Shown here piece by piece: positions 29,231 through 39,437 of a DNA stretch of 64,000 nt. The notes under the pieces are model-generated. The model was not told the origin of the DNA, made no database searches, and saw only the letters and a program-made list of their open reading frames with translations. Source of the DNA: Pseudoalteromonas denitrificans DSM 6059 (GTDB lineage Bacteria; Pseudomonadota; Gammaproteobacteria; Enterobacterales; Alteromonadaceae); NCBI RefSeq assembly GCF_900112265.1, contig NZ_FOLO01000006.1, forward strand, positions 62,872-126,871. Reading direction: 5' to 3'. Made by a program: the position numbers and the translations under genes. Each line of letters begins with the position of its first letter. Positions within the stretch are counted from its first letter, which is position 1.

Positions 29231-30088
29231 TTAGCGGTTAACAAGTTTTTCAATAAAAAACTCTAAATGACCCGATGGCTGATTAGGTATTGGCCATTTG
29301 CTTGCTTTTGTTGCTAATGTTTTAAATGCAATCGAAGCAGGTGATTTAGGAAAAAGATCAACTATCGTTTTTTGCTTACGTGTTGATTTTCTCATGTTTT
29401 CATCAAAAGGAACAGTGGCAACTAACTCTAATGCAACATCTAAAAATCTATCTGTTACTTTAGACAGTTTAGCAAAAAGTTCTTGCCCCTCTCTAAGGCT
29501 GCGAACCATATTTGCAATTATTTTGAATTTATATACTCCATGCTCTCGACTTAAAACTTTTATTAAAGCGTAGGCATCAGTTATTGAAGTTGGTTCATCA
29601 CAAACAACCATTAATACATCCTGAGCAGCTCGAGAAAAGCTCAGTACCATTTCAGAGATACCAGCAGCCGTATCTACAATTAAAACATCGTAATCAGCGT
29701 TGAGCTCACTGAATGCACGAATAAGACCTGCATGCTCAGAAGGTGATAGTTCAACCATAGTTTGTGAGCCTGATGTTGCAGGCACAATTCGAATACCATG
29801 AGGGCCTTCAACTAAAATATCCTCAAGCTCACACTCACCAGATAAAACATGTGATAAATTTTTCTCAACCCTTAATCCGAGCATCACATCACAATTAGCC
29901 AGTCCTAAATCAGCATCTAAAACTAAAACTCGTTGACCTTGCTGGCCCATAGCGATAGCCATATTTAAAGAGACATTTGTTTTACCCACACCGCCTTTGC
30001 CGCCCGTTACTGCGATTACTTTCACGGCGTTATTATTTTGTTTCATTTTACGCAGGCCACTTGCTTGATCCATAACTGTATTAATCAT
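29231..30088 (-). CDS. flhG: FlhG (FleN) MinD-like flagellar number regulator
   Basis: The 285-residue MinD/ParA-type ATPase limits polar flagellar number by acting on FlhF and FlrA. It has a deviant Walker A (VTGGKGGVGKTNVSLNMA), ADLGLANCDVMLG and DTAAGIS. The N-terminal segment DQASGLRKM is typical of the FlhG activation helix that contacts FlhF. The start overlaps the flhF stop by 8 bases. Confidence 0.95.
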   Translation of the reverse strand: MINTVMDQASGLRKMKQNNNAVKVIAVTGGKGGVGKTNVSLNMAIAMGQQGQRVLVLDADLGLANCDVMLGLRVEKNLSHVLSGECELEDILVEGPHGIRIVPATSGSQTMVELSPSEHAGLIRAFSELNADYDVLIVDTAAGISEMVLSFSRAAQDVLMVVCDEPTSITDAYALIKVLSREHGVYKFKIIANMVRSLREGQELFAKLSKVTDRFLDVALELVATVPFDENMRKSTRKQKTIVDLFPKSPASIAFKTLATKASKWPIPNQPSGHLEFFIEKLVNR

Positions 30089-31544
30089 ACATTCCTACTG
30101 TTTGAGATTCTACCGTTGAATCTCTTTGATATTGTGCGTTTGCTTTTTTAGCATACAATTGTTCTGCTTTTTTAACCAATTTTTCAGCATTTGCAACTCG
30201 AATATCTTCTGGTACACGCTGACCATTGGTAAGATACCCTATTGGCAGACGATTTTGAATCGCAATACTGATAATTTCGCCTAAACTGAGACATTCGTCA
30301 AGTTTTGTGAAAATACAGCCACTTAACTGTACCTTTTTAAAGTGTTTTACCGTTTCTTGTAAGACACCCATTTGTGCTGTGGCACTTAAAACTAAATAAC
30401 TACGTATATCTACTCTTACATTTCTCATTAGTGTATTTAATTGTTCTGTTAGACGTAAATCACGTTGACTCATTCCTGCAGTATCTACTAATACTAGACG
30501 TTTGCCTCGTAAATGATACAAAACTTCGGCTAATTCATTTGCATCTTTTACTTGTTTAACTGGACAACCAATAATACGCCCGTAAGTTGCTAATTGCTCA
30601 TATGCACCAATTCTATATGTATCAGTTGTAATTAAAGCAACTTTATCAGCGCCAAATTTTTGTGCACCCAATGCAGCTAATTTAGCCACGGTTGTTGTTT
30701 TCCCTACACCAGTTGGTCCTACAAGTGCAAACACCCCACCATGTCGCAATATTTCATTGTTAGTAGTATAAAGCTGACTTTGAACCATTTCTAACAATAC
30801 TTGCCAAGCTTTCTTTTCTGAAACATCATCAGGAATAAAACAGGCCATTTGCTCTGCTACATCATCATTTATACCCATTCCTTTTAATCTATCTATCATA
30901 TAGGCACGAGTTGGATCTCTTCGAGCTAAATCTTGCGTCATTAAACCCGAAACTTGGTGCTCTAATAATTGACGTATCGCAGACATTTCTTCTTGCATAG
31001 CCAAAATTTCATTATTACTTTGGTCAACTATCTTTTTATTTTCAGCACTATTTTTGACTGAACTTTGAGAATTATTATTTTTAGACTCTTTATACCAAGG
31101 AGATTCAAATGATTCATCTGTTATATTTTCTACATTTTCATCTAGTGCTTTTTCAAACATATTTGAAAATTCACTTGATTTTGATTTAGCCGACTGACGA
31201 TTAAGTAAAGCTTCTAAACTATCTGCAATATTTACCTCTGGTTCAGGTTTTGCTTTTAGTGGTTTTGGACGTACTAAATTATTTACTTTTGCCCGATATT
31301 GAGAGTTCATCTGAGTAGGAGCGGAATGCGAACCTAATGTTTGAGGTCTCACTTGATTTTGCTGTGCTACAGGCGGAGCAGATTTAACAGTCGGTGCAGC
31401 TTTGTCATAATCAATGGCCGCTACAATTTCAACGCCATCTGCCATTTTTTTATTTGACATTATTACTGCGTCCACGCCTAACTCTTCTTTAACTTCGTTA
31501 AGTGCTGTACGCATATCTTTTGCAAAAAAACGTTTAATCTTCAC
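30081..31544 (-). CDS. flhF: FlhF SRP-type GTPase, flagellar positioning
   Basis: FlhF marks the pole where the flagellum is built. The 487-residue product has an N-terminal basic domain (MKIKRFFAKDMRTALNEVKEELG-like start), a variable linker and the NG domain. The NG domain carries G1 (VGPTGVGKTTTVAKLAA), TTDTYRIGAYEQL, DTAGMSQRD and TKLDE. The GTG start at 31544 is six bases after AGGGG. It is co-transcribed with flhA upstream and flhG downstream. Confidence 0.95.
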   Translation of the reverse strand: MKIKRFFAKDMRTALNEVKEELGVDAVIMSNKKMADGVEIVAAIDYDKAAPTVKSAPPVAQQNQVRPQTLGSHSAPTQMNSQYRAKVNNLVRPKPLKAKPEPEVNIADSLEALLNRQSAKSKSSEFSNMFEKALDENVENITDESFESPWYKESKNNNSQSSVKNSAENKKIVDQSNNEILAMQEEMSAIRQLLEHQVSGLMTQDLARRDPTRAYMIDRLKGMGINDDVAEQMACFIPDDVSEKKAWQVLLEMVQSQLYTTNNEILRHGGVFALVGPTGVGKTTTVAKLAALGAQKFGADKVALITTDTYRIGAYEQLATYGRIIGCPVKQVKDANELAEVLYHLRGKRLVLVDTAGMSQRDLRLTEQLNTLMRNVRVDIRSYLVLSATAQMGVLQETVKHFKKVQLSGCIFTKLDECLSLGEIISIAIQNRLPIGYLTNGQRVPEDIRVANAEKLVKKAEQLYAKKANAQYQRDSTVESQTVGMYD

Positions 31545-31563
31545 ATTCTACCCCTTATCTAAA

Positions 31564-33684
31564 TTATTGCTGACCGACAGAGCTGATAATTTTAATTTGT
31601 TTTTCATCTGGTACTTCTTGATAAGACATTACTCTTAAACCAGGAATTGTATTTTTAACAAATCGCGATAAAACAGTTCTTAACATACCTGAAGTCAACA
31701 ATATTGAAGGTTCACCTGACATTTCCTGATTTTGATGTGCTTCACTTAATGAGTTTTGTAAACGCTCAGCAAGCCCAGGTTCAATGCCAGCACCTTCATC
31801 GCCTGCATTCTGAAGTGACTGATGCAACATCTGTTCCAACTCAGGAGCCAATGTTATGACAGGAACTTCATTCGAAGGTCCAGCCACATCCTGAATGATT
31901 AATCTACGTAAGGAAATTCTTACGGCAGCCGTTAATACGTCAGCATCTTGGCTCTTGGGACCATACTCAACTAGCGTTTGAACAATAGAACGCATATCTC
32001 TGATTGGCACGCCTTCATTAAGTAAGTTTTGCAAGACTTTGACTATGGTTGTAAGCGGTAAAATATCAGGCACTAAACCTTCAACTAACCTAGGGTGGCT
32101 TTTAGCTAGAATATCGAGTAAGTTTTGAACTTCTTCATGACCAAGTAGTAACGCGGCATTATTATGTAGTAACTGGCTTATATGAGTTGCAACAACAGTC
32201 GCTGCATCCACCACGGTATAACCTAATGATTGTGCTTCATCTTTTTGTTCAGGGCCTATCCATACAGCATCCAGACCAAATGCAGGGTCTTTCGTTTCAA
32301 CTCCTGCTACAGGACCAAAAACTTGCCCAGGATTAATAGCAAGTTCATTGCCATGTTTTAGTTCTCCCAATCCTGTAGAGACCCCCATAAGAGTAATTTG
32401 ATACGCATTAGGATCTAGCTCTAAATTATCTCTGATATGTACAGGTGGCACTAAAAAACCTAATTCTTGAGAAAGTTTCTTACGAACACCTTTGATACGA
32501 CTTAATAACTCTCCTCCTTGTGCCTGATCAACCATTGGGATTAATCTGTAACCGACCTCTAAACCGATCACATCAACTTGTTGAACGTCATCCCAACCAA
32601 GTTCTTTTTGCTCTTGTGCCGCAGGAGCAACCGTACCATCAGCATTAGTCGTAAGCTCTCCACCTTCTCCCTGCGCACTTTGGCTATCTTCGATGCGGGC
32701 TTGTTTGTGTCCAAAATACCCTGTAGCTCCAATTACGACCCCTAAGAAAATGAATGCGATATGAGGCATTCCAGGTACTAACCCCATAGTGATCATAATT
32801 CCGGATGCAATATAAAGTGCTTTTTCATTACCCAATTGTTTTGTTATTTGCTCACCCATTTTATGAGATTCATTTTGACGGGTAACAACAATAGCAGTAC
32901 CAATTGATAATAATAATGAAGGGAGTTGAGCAACGAGACCATCCCCTATAGTTAATAAAGTATATACTTCCATTGCAATACTAAAAGGTAAGTCATGTTG
33001 GATCATGCCAACAAACAAGCCACCTACAATATTAATAACTAAAATAACGATGCCTGCAATTGCATCACCTTTAACAAATTTACTGGCACCATCCATAGAA
33101 CCATAAAAATCTGCTTCTCGCGTTACTTCACCTCGTCGGTCTCTTGCTTCATCTGCAGTTATAAAACCCGCATTTAAATCAGCATCTATTGCCATTTGCT
33201 TACCTGGCATAGCATCGAGTGTAAAGCGTGCTGAAACCTCAGATATACGACCCGCACCTTTAGTGATTACAACAAAGTTAATAATAATGAGTATAATAAA
33301 AACAACTAAACCAACAGCATAATTACCACCAATTACAACATTACCAAATGCAGCAATAACCTGACCCGCGGCATCTGGTCCATTGTGGCCTTCTAATAAT
33401 ACAACGCGAGTACTTGCAACATTAAGGGCAAGCCTTAAAACCGTTGCAATCAAAATAACCGTAGGAAAGGCACCAAACTCAACAGGTTTTAATGTATAAA
33501 CTGTAATTAATAAAACAAGTAATGCCAGCGCAATATTAAATGAAAATAGCATATCTAATAAAAATGGCGGCATTGGCAGAACCACCATTGCAAGTGCTGC
33601 CAATACTAATAAAGGTGTACCAACACCTTTTAGATAATCCATTTTATCATTATTTATCTGGGTAAAAACGGCTTTTAAATCCAT
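31564..33684 (-). CDS. flhA: FlhA flagellar export gate protein
   Basis: FlhA is the large export-gate ring of the flagellar type III apparatus. The 706-residue product has eight N-terminal membrane helices and the conserved FHIPEP-family loop (RISEVSARFTLDAMPGKQMAID; GFITADEARDRR). A cytoplasmic ring domain (about 360-706) binds export chaperones. A plausible sigma-54 promoter lies upstream. It starts the flhA-flhF-flhG-fliA-che run. Confidence 0.97.
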   Translation of the reverse strand: MDLKAVFTQINNDKMDYLKGVGTPLLVLAALAMVVLPMPPFLLDMLFSFNIALALLVLLITVYTLKPVEFGAFPTVILIATVLRLALNVASTRVVLLEGHNGPDAAGQVIAAFGNVVIGGNYAVGLVVFIILIIINFVVITKGAGRISEVSARFTLDAMPGKQMAIDADLNAGFITADEARDRRGEVTREADFYGSMDGASKFVKGDAIAGIVILVINIVGGLFVGMIQHDLPFSIAMEVYTLLTIGDGLVAQLPSLLLSIGTAIVVTRQNESHKMGEQITKQLGNEKALYIASGIMITMGLVPGMPHIAFIFLGVVIGATGYFGHKQARIEDSQSAQGEGGELTTNADGTVAPAAQEQKELGWDDVQQVDVIGLEVGYRLIPMVDQAQGGELLSRIKGVRKKLSQELGFLVPPVHIRDNLELDPNAYQITLMGVSTGLGELKHGNELAINPGQVFGPVAGVETKDPAFGLDAVWIGPEQKDEAQSLGYTVVDAATVVATHISQLLHNNAALLLGHEEVQNLLDILAKSHPRLVEGLVPDILPLTTIVKVLQNLLNEGVPIRDMRSIVQTLVEYGPKSQDADVLTAAVRISLRRLIIQDVAGPSNEVPVITLAPELEQMLHQSLQNAGDEGAGIEPGLAERLQNSLSEAHQNQEMSGEPSILLTSGMLRTVLSRFVKNTIPGLRVMSYQEVPDEKQIKIISSVGQQ

Positions 33685-33724
33685 ACAAACTACAATTTCA
33701 AAAAATTGACACTTGACTGGTTAA

Positions 33725-33740
33725 GGCAAAAATCATTCCA
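33725..33740 (-). promoter_or_regulatory. Probable sigma-54 promoter upstream of flhA
   Basis: The minus strand reads TGGAATGATTTTTGCC. The GG and GC elements are at exact -24/-12 spacing with TTGC intact, but the -24 box departs from TGGCAC. flhA has a sigma-54 promoter in related polar-flagellum systems. The predicted start is near 33714, 30 bases from the ATG. Confidence 0.55.
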
Positions 33741-33758
33741 TAGTGTTAATAAGTTTTT

Positions 33759-34889
33759 TTAGTGTTTAAATTCATCAGGGATGGGTAGTTTATTACTCAA
33801 TTTAGTAGGTCTTTTACCACGACCTTTTTTAAACTGTTTAAGCTGAAAAACATATGCTAATACTTGTGCAACAGCAATGAATAACTGGTCTGGAATTTGA
33901 GCCCCAATCTCTGTGAAATGGTGTAAAGATCGAGCTAGTGGTGGAGATTCTAAAACAGGGATTTCATGCTCTTTAGCTATTTTTCTTATTTGCAATGCGA
34001 TTTGATCAATACCTTTAGCCAAAACAATTGGTGCACCTGCTTTATCAGTATCATATTTGATAGCAACAGCATAATGAGTTGGATTCGTTACAATGACATC
34101 AGCATCAGGTACATCTTGCATCATTCTTCTTTGTGACATTTCTCTTTGTGTTTGTCTGATCCTTGCTTTAATTTGAGGATCACCTTCACTATTTTTATAT
34201 TCATCTTTAATTTCTTGTAAACTCATTTTTAACTGTTTATTATGATTCCACTTTTGAAATGGTGCATCCACTAACGCAACAACAATTAAAGTACATGATA
34301 AGCCTAAAAATACCCAACTTAAAATCGTTAATGAATGCTCTATATTAGTAGGCACTGACTCCAAACTCAGATGTAAAATTTCATCAAAAAACTTCATAAT
34401 AATAAAAACAGCCACACCTGCTACTAAACCAAATTTAAGCAAAGCCTTTGTTAATTCAATTGCAGCTTGTGGACCAAACATACGCTTAAAGCCCTTTGCT
34501 ATTGATAATTTATTTGCCTTTGGAGCCGCAGCTCCCCAGCTAAAGTTAAACCCCCCTAAAAAAGTATTTCCAACAAACGCAGCTGCTAAAATAATTGAAA
34601 CAAACATAGCCAAGCCAAACCATAATTCGCCAGCGACCTCCCCCCAAGCTGCAAACATTTTTGTTGTATCATAGGTTTCATCATGATTAAGACTTAGCAT
34701 TCGGGTCATGATTAAACGTAAAGCGTTGCCAATATCAGGGCCGTACATTAATAACGAAACAGCAGACATAATTAAAACAAAAGCCGTACCCGTTTCTTTT
34801 GAACGGGCAATTTGACCTTTTTTACGTGCATCTTCTAGTTTTTTGGGAGTGGGCTCTTCTGTTTTTTCTGCTCCGGAATCTTCAGACAT
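33759..34889 (-). CDS. flhB: FlhB export-gate and substrate-switch protein
   Basis: The 376-residue product has four membrane helices and a cytoplasmic domain that autocleaves at NPTH (Asn269-His272, VIVTNPTHYAVAIKY) to switch export from hook to filament. The N-terminus is typical (GAEKTEEPTPKKLEDARKKGQIARSKE-like). A soluble paralogue of its C-terminal domain lies at 19308. It sits between fliR and flhA. Confidence 0.97.
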   Translation of the reverse strand: MSEDSGAEKTEEPTPKKLEDARKKGQIARSKETGTAFVLIMSAVSLLMYGPDIGNALRLIMTRMLSLNHDETYDTTKMFAAWGEVAGELWFGLAMFVSIILAAAFVGNTFLGGFNFSWGAAAPKANKLSIAKGFKRMFGPQAAIELTKALLKFGLVAGVAVFIIMKFFDEILHLSLESVPTNIEHSLTILSWVFLGLSCTLIVVALVDAPFQKWNHNKQLKMSLQEIKDEYKNSEGDPQIKARIRQTQREMSQRRMMQDVPDADVIVTNPTHYAVAIKYDTDKAGAPIVLAKGIDQIALQIRKIAKEHEIPVLESPPLARSLHHFTEIGAQIPDQLFIAVAQVLAYVFQLKQFKKGRGKRPTKLSNKLPIPDEFKH

Positions 34890-34946
34890 ACAATTCCTTA
34901 TTTTGTTTTACCTTAATTTTACTATCTATTAGAAAATTAAGGTTCA

Positions 34947-35723
34947 TTAATTACACCCAACCATGCCACACATTAATTGAAGCATCTGACGCCATTGAAA
35001 TTCAAACTGTGCAGTGAAATTACCAAGAGTTGCCCAAATAATGACAAGACCAGTCAATAAAGTGAATGGAAAACCAATTGAAAAGATATTTAACTGTGGG
35101 GCTGCTCTTGTCATTACACCAAATGACATACTAATAATCAACATAGCTGTTAAGGGAGCTAATGCTAATACAAGCGCAGTTGTGAAAAGCCAACCTCCCC
35201 ACATTGCAATTGTTCTAAAGTTATCTATGTTCCACCATGTACCATCTATGGGAATCATAATAAAGCTATTTACAATCATTTGGACCATCATTAAATGTCC
35301 ACCATAAATCCAGAAAAGCAAAGTAGCCAAAATCAAATAAAACTGACCAACTGCAGGTACACTTTGACCATTTGCAGGGTCTATTACTGATGCAAAACCT
35401 AAGCCTGTTTGCATTGCTAAAATTTGACCTGCTAAAACAAAAGTATTTAATAATAAAATAGATGCAAAACCGATAGCCACACCTATTAATAATTGTTGAA
35501 TTGCAACCAAAATCATTTCAAATGAAAATAAATTAGTAAACTCTGAAGGCGGTATTGTGGGAAGAGCAACAAGTGTGATCATCATAGCTAAGGGTATTTT
35601 AATGCGACTAGAAACATTTCTCGCCCCAATGCCGGCCATCACCATAAGCATGCTAGAAATACGAATGAAAGGTAATAAAAAATCAGCTAACCATTGAATA
35701 ATAATAGATAAGGGATATTCCAT
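34947..35723 (-). CDS. fliR: FliR export-gate membrane protein
   Basis: The 258-residue polytopic protein forms the FliPQR export pore. Family segments such as LPFIRISSMLMVMAGIGARNVSSR-type N-terminus, MQTGLGFASVIDPANGQSVP and APQLNIFSIGFPFTLLTGL are visible. It is encoded 10 bases after fliQ. Confidence 0.96.
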   Translation of the reverse strand: MEYPLSIIIQWLADFLLPFIRISSMLMVMAGIGARNVSSRIKIPLAMMITLVALPTIPPSEFTNLFSFEMILVAIQQLLIGVAIGFASILLLNTFVLAGQILAMQTGLGFASVIDPANGQSVPAVGQFYLILATLLFWIYGGHLMMVQMIVNSFIMIPIDGTWWNIDNFRTIAMWGGWLFTTALVLALAPLTAMLIISMSFGVMTRAAPQLNIFSIGFPFTLLTGLVIIWATLGNFTAQFEFQWRQMLQLMCGMVGCN

Positions 35724-35733
35724 ACTTATCTCA

Positions 35734-36003
35734 TTAACCCATTACTTCTGGTAAATTCATTATCAGTGTTTTAAAAAAATCAACTAATTCTTGTGTTAAC
35801 CAATGCCCACCAAATATTAACGCTAATAAAGTCACAATCAAACGTGGTAAAAAGCTTAAAGTTTGCTCATTAATAGAAGTGGCAGCTTGAAAAACAGCAA
35901 CAACTAAACCAACTGTTAGACTAGGAATAATAATTGCCGCAACCAACTTTATTACTAAAAATAAAGCATTACTCATAATTTCGACAACGACTTCAGGTTC
36001 CAT
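35734..36003 (-). CDS. fliQ: FliQ export-gate membrane protein
   Basis: This 89-residue, two-helix protein of the FliPQR pore has the typical start (MEPEVVVEIMSNAL) and the loop AVFQAATSINEQTLSFLPR. It follows fliP without a gap. Confidence 0.96.
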   Translation of the reverse strand: MEPEVVVEIMSNALFLVIKLVAAIIIPSLTVGLVVAVFQAATSINEQTLSFLPRLIVTLLALIFGGHWLTQELVDFFKTLIMNLPEVMG

Positions 36004-36747
36004 TTAACTACCTATACCAAAACTTTTAGCTAACGTTCCCATCACTAAACCCCAGCCATCGACCAATACAAAGAGCATTATTTTAAATGGTAAAGATACT
36101 ATCATTGGCGAAAGCATCATCATACCCATAGCCATTAAAATACTAGCAACAACTAAATCAACAATTAAAAAAGGAATAAAGAACATAAAACCTATGATAA
36201 ATGCAGTTTGAAGTTCACTGGTAATAAATGCAGGGATAATCACTAAAAAAGGGGTATCTTCTGGTTTATCAAGTTTATCGAAACCTGCAATTTGTGCAAA
36301 AGTTTCTAAATCTTTAATCCTTGTCTGCGATAACATAAATGCTTTCATGGGCTCTTTTGCCGCATTTAATGCCTCAAGAGAAGTCAAAGACTCATTTAGG
36401 TAAGGCGTTATAGCTTTTTCATTAACTTGTTGGTAAACAGGTGCCATTATGAACAAACTCATAAATAATGACATTCCGACTAATATTTGGTTTGAAGGTG
36501 TTTGCTGTAAACCGATTGCTTGGCGTAATATACCTAAAACAACAATGATCCTTGTAAAGGAGGTCATCATGATAACTGCGGCAGGTATAAAGCTTAACGC
36601 CGTCATCATTGCCAATACTTGTAAAGTCACTGAATAATCTTGTGAACCATTTGCATTAGTCGTGATAGTTAAAGCTTGTAGCCCTTGTTCAGCATACACA
36701 TTGGGAGATATAAATAATATTAAGATAATGGCAAATAACTTATACAT
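36004..36747 (-). CDS. fliP: FliP export-gate membrane protein
   Basis: The roughly 247-residue FliPQR pore subunit has a cleavable signal peptide ([19 protein letters not shown]). Signatures are [20 protein letters not shown] and a C-terminal segment [25 protein letters not shown] chose the ATG at 36747, which overlaps the fliO stop and gives a proper signal peptide. An in-frame ATG at 36786, inside fliO, would add 13 atypical residues. Confidence 0.96.
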   Translation of the reverse strand: MYKLFAIILILFISPNVYAEQGLQALTITTNANGSQDYSVTLQVLAMMTALSFIPAAVIMMTSFTRIIVVLGILRQAIGLQQTPSNQILVGMSLFMSLFIMAPVYQQVNEKAITPYLNESLTSLEALNAAKEPMKAFMLSQTRIKDLETFAQIAGFDKLDKPEDTPFLVIIPAFITSELQTAFIIGFMFFIPFLIVDLVVASILMAMGMMMLSPMIVSLPFKIMLFVLVDGWGLVMGTLAKSFGIGS

Positions 36748-37144
36748 TTTTATTATTCTTTTGTTGAAAATTTGATTTTTTAGCACCTAATAGCTGACTA
36801 AAAGTTTTTGCCAGTTGCGGCATCTCTTTCGCTTCTAATGGTTTTTCCAGTTGATATAAATAGTTTATTGTTTGTGGTGTAACACCCAATAAGTGTTGTT
36901 TTTCATCAATTTCAACCACAATTAACCTTTCTTTACTGCCCAAAGGAATGGATCTAATCACTTTAAATTCATCCAAATCTGTTAAATGTGGATTAAACCG
37001 TTTTACCAGCATAGCCAAAATTACAATTGCAAAAATAACGATTGCTAACGACATGGCAACAGACATCAAGTTTTCAACCCCTGGCGCTGCAAATACATTA
37101 TGGGCCTGTAAAAACAAAACGATAAAAAATAAACCTTTTTTCAT
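36740..37144 (-). CDS. fliO: FliO export-gate assembly protein
   Basis: FliO assists assembly of the FliPQR pore. The 134-residue product has a signal-like N-terminus, one membrane helix (about 25-48) and a cytoplasmic domain ([32 protein letters not shown]-type core) typical of FliO. The start overlaps fliN and the end overlaps fliP. Confidence 0.92.
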   Translation of the reverse strand: MKKGLFFIVLFLQAHNVFAAPGVENLMSVAMSLAIVIFAIVILAMLVKRFNPHLTDLDEFKVIRSIPLGSKERLIVVEIDEKQHLLGVTPQTINYLYQLEKPLEAKEMPQLAKTFSQLLGAKKSNFQQKNNKNV

Positions 37145-37548
37145 CGTAGTTTTTTGATCCTTTCAATTTGGCTTATCACATCAGTCAAACGTATACCAAA
37201 CTTGTCATTCACCACAACCACCTCACCATGGGCAATCAAAGTACCATTTACTAATACATCAAGAGGTTCACCTGCAACTCGATCCAGCTCAACTACTGAA
37301 CCTTGATTTAATTGCAATAAATTACGAATACTAATGCGAGAACGTCCGACTTCCATAGAAATAGTTACAGGGATGTCTAAAATAGTATCTAACTTTCTTT
37401 TTTCATCAACCGTAATATCTGCTTTTTCATCTGTTAATTCATCTAATTCAGCAAGTTCAGCTTCACCTTCTTCACCTGTATCATCATCTCCTTCGGCTTC
37501 GGCTAAGGCCGCAGCCCATTCATCCATCGTATCTTGGTCATCGCTCAT
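37141..37548 (-). CDS. fliN: FliN flagellar switch protein
   Basis: FliN forms the lower C-ring of the rotor. The 135-residue product has an acidic N-terminal extension (about 1-50) and the SpoA domain (LDIPVTISMEVGRSRISIRNLLQL; GEVVVVNDKFGIRLTDVIS). It overlaps fliO by 4 bases. Confidence 0.96.
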   Translation of the reverse strand: MSDDQDTMDEWAAALAEAEGDDDTGEEGEAELAELDELTDEKADITVDEKRKLDTILDIPVTISMEVGRSRISIRNLLQLNQGSVVELDRVAGEPLDVLVNGTLIAHGEVVVVNDKFGIRLTDVISQIERIKKLR

Positions 37549-37610
37549 GTAAAAAACCTCTAAAAACTTTTTAAAATAAATATCAAGCTAATAAAATTAA
37601 CTTATTAAAA

Positions 37611-38705
37611 TTACCAATCTAAATCAACACCTTCCGATAAGTGTAAATCGTCCTCAAGCAATGCAAGTTCAGCATCAGAATCAAGCTTTTTACCACCTTT
37701 GGTAAATACATGTAGTTCAGACTTTACTGATTCTGGGCGCTTAATTTTTTCACTAATTTGCAATGCAATATTATCTCTAGAGCGCCCCATTTTAGCACGA
37801 TATGTAGGTAAATCTTCTATAAATACAGTGATATGCTCAGGCATTTCAACAGGGATCACATCTCCCGCCTGTAGCTCCATAATTTGTGATAATGATAAAT
37901 CGAATTCAAGCATTCGCGTTGATAAATCAACTTCAACGTCCATAATTTCATCTCGAAGTGCTTTACTCCAACGTAAATCAGTATCTTCGGTATCGGATTG
38001 CACACCGGCATCAAGTAATTCACGAATAGGTTCAAGCATAGAGTAAGGTAAAGCAATATGAAAATCACCGCCACCACCATCCAACTCGATATGAAAAGAG
38101 CTAATAACAACCACTTCTGTCGGGCTTACGATATTCGCCATTGCAGGATTTACTTCTGAGTCTAAATATTCAAATGAGACATCCATTACCGGAGCCCAAG
38201 CATCTTTATAATCTTCAAAAATAATTTTAAGCAACATCTGTACAATACGGCGTTCGGTCGGTGTAAATTCTCGACCTTCAATTTTGGCATGGTAACGACC
38301 ATCACCACCAAAAAAGTTATCAACTAAAATAAAGACCAATCTAGCTTCCATGGTGATAAGGCCTGTGCCTTTAAGAGGTCTAAAACGCACCATATTTAAG
38401 CTGGTAGGTACAAATAATGTATGGATATATTCCCCAAACTTTATCATTTGTACACCATTAATTGATACTTCAGCAGTGCGTCGCATCATATTAAATAAGC
38501 TGATCCGCATATGACGAGCAAAACGTTCATTAACAATTTCCAGGGTAGGCATTCGCCCCCTGACAATTCGGTCTTGAGAAGAGAAGTCATATTGCAGGGC
38601 ACTGCCTTCACCGGACTCACCACCTTCATCTTCTTCTTCTTCCTCAACATCATCAACACCATGTAAAAGTGCGTCAATTTCGTCTTGGGATAATAAATCA
38701 CTCAC
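37611..38705 (-). CDS. fliM: FliM flagellar switch protein
   Basis: FliM is the CheY-P target in the C-ring. The 364-residue product has the N-terminal CheY-binding segment LLSQDEIDALLHGV, a Glu/Asp-rich spacer, a middle FliG-binding domain and a C-terminal SpoA domain. The start is a GTG at 38705 with GAGGA six bases upstream. It lies 125 bases after fliL, a gap in which I found no clear promoter. Confidence 0.97.
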   Translation of the reverse strand: MSDLLSQDEIDALLHGVDDVEEEEEDEGGESGEGSALQYDFSSQDRIVRGRMPTLEIVNERFARHMRISLFNMMRRTAEVSINGVQMIKFGEYIHTLFVPTSLNMVRFRPLKGTGLITMEARLVFILVDNFFGGDGRYHAKIEGREFTPTERRIVQMLLKIIFEDYKDAWAPVMDVSFEYLDSEVNPAMANIVSPTEVVVISSFHIELDGGGGDFHIALPYSMLEPIRELLDAGVQSDTEDTDLRWSKALRDEIMDVEVDLSTRMLEFDLSLSQIMELQAGDVIPVEMPEHITVFIEDLPTYRAKMGRSRDNIALQISEKIKRPESVKSELHVFTKGGKKLDSDAELALLEDDLHLSEGVDLDW

Positions 38706-38830
38706 CCTAAATCCTCATAATTAGAAAATTTATTCCTATCTTTAAATTTAACTAAAACCGATTCTATTACTAAAGAGTTAATAGCAAGTCCAAAGTAGAA
38801 TCAACGCTTTAGACTTAGTTTAAAAGTTTA

Positions 38831-39364
38831 TTATTGCATTACAAAACCTGTAAATAATACTCTTTCAACAATTTGATTGCCTTCAATTTCAGTTAATGCT
38901 TTTTGCACTTCTTGTAATGATTTATCTCGTAATGCTTTTTTACCCGCGCTAGTACTTAATGCATCAGCATTCGCTGTAGAAAAAATACTTAACAAGGTTC
39001 CTTCTATAAGAGGGATGTGTTTTTTAGCAGCCTCTTCATTTGCATCACTACGAACCAATAATTGAACTTTTATTTGAACTAAACGATCTCGTCCTGCCCC
39101 AGGTACATTAAAAACAAATGGCCTTGGCATACCAACATAAAGCGCAGTTCCAATTTCAGCGGAGTCCGCAGATTTAACTTCATTTTGAGCAGCTTCAGTT
39201 GATTCTTCAGCTAACGTTTCCTCAACTTCTGGCGCATCATCGCCTGACATCATAAAAAAAGCACCGATACCACCAACGACCAAAACAACAACAGCGATAA
39301 TAATAAATAACATTTTTTTGCTTTTACCACCGGATTCTATTTCTAAATCATTTTCTTCAGCCAT
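38831..39364 (-). CDS. fliL: FliL flagellar basal-body-associated protein
   Basis: FliL is an inner-membrane protein that supports stator function near the motor. The 177-residue product has one helix (about 18-38), an acidic linker and a periplasmic domain (LVQIKVQLLVRSDANEEAAKKHIPLIEGTLLS-type core). It follows fliK by 73 bases. Confidence 0.94.
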   Translation of the reverse strand: MAEENDLEIESGGKSKKMLFIIIAVVVLVVGGIGAFFMMSGDDAPEVEETLAEESTEAAQNEVKSADSAEIGTALYVGMPRPFVFNVPGAGRDRLVQIKVQLLVRSDANEEAAKKHIPLIEGTLLSIFSTANADALSTSAGKKALRDKSLQEVQKALTEIEGNQIVERVLFTGFVMQ

Positions 39365-39437
39365 TATTTGTTCCTGATACCTTTTAATAGATAATTTTTA
39401 TTGGACTATGCCTATCATACCAATTTCATTAACTATT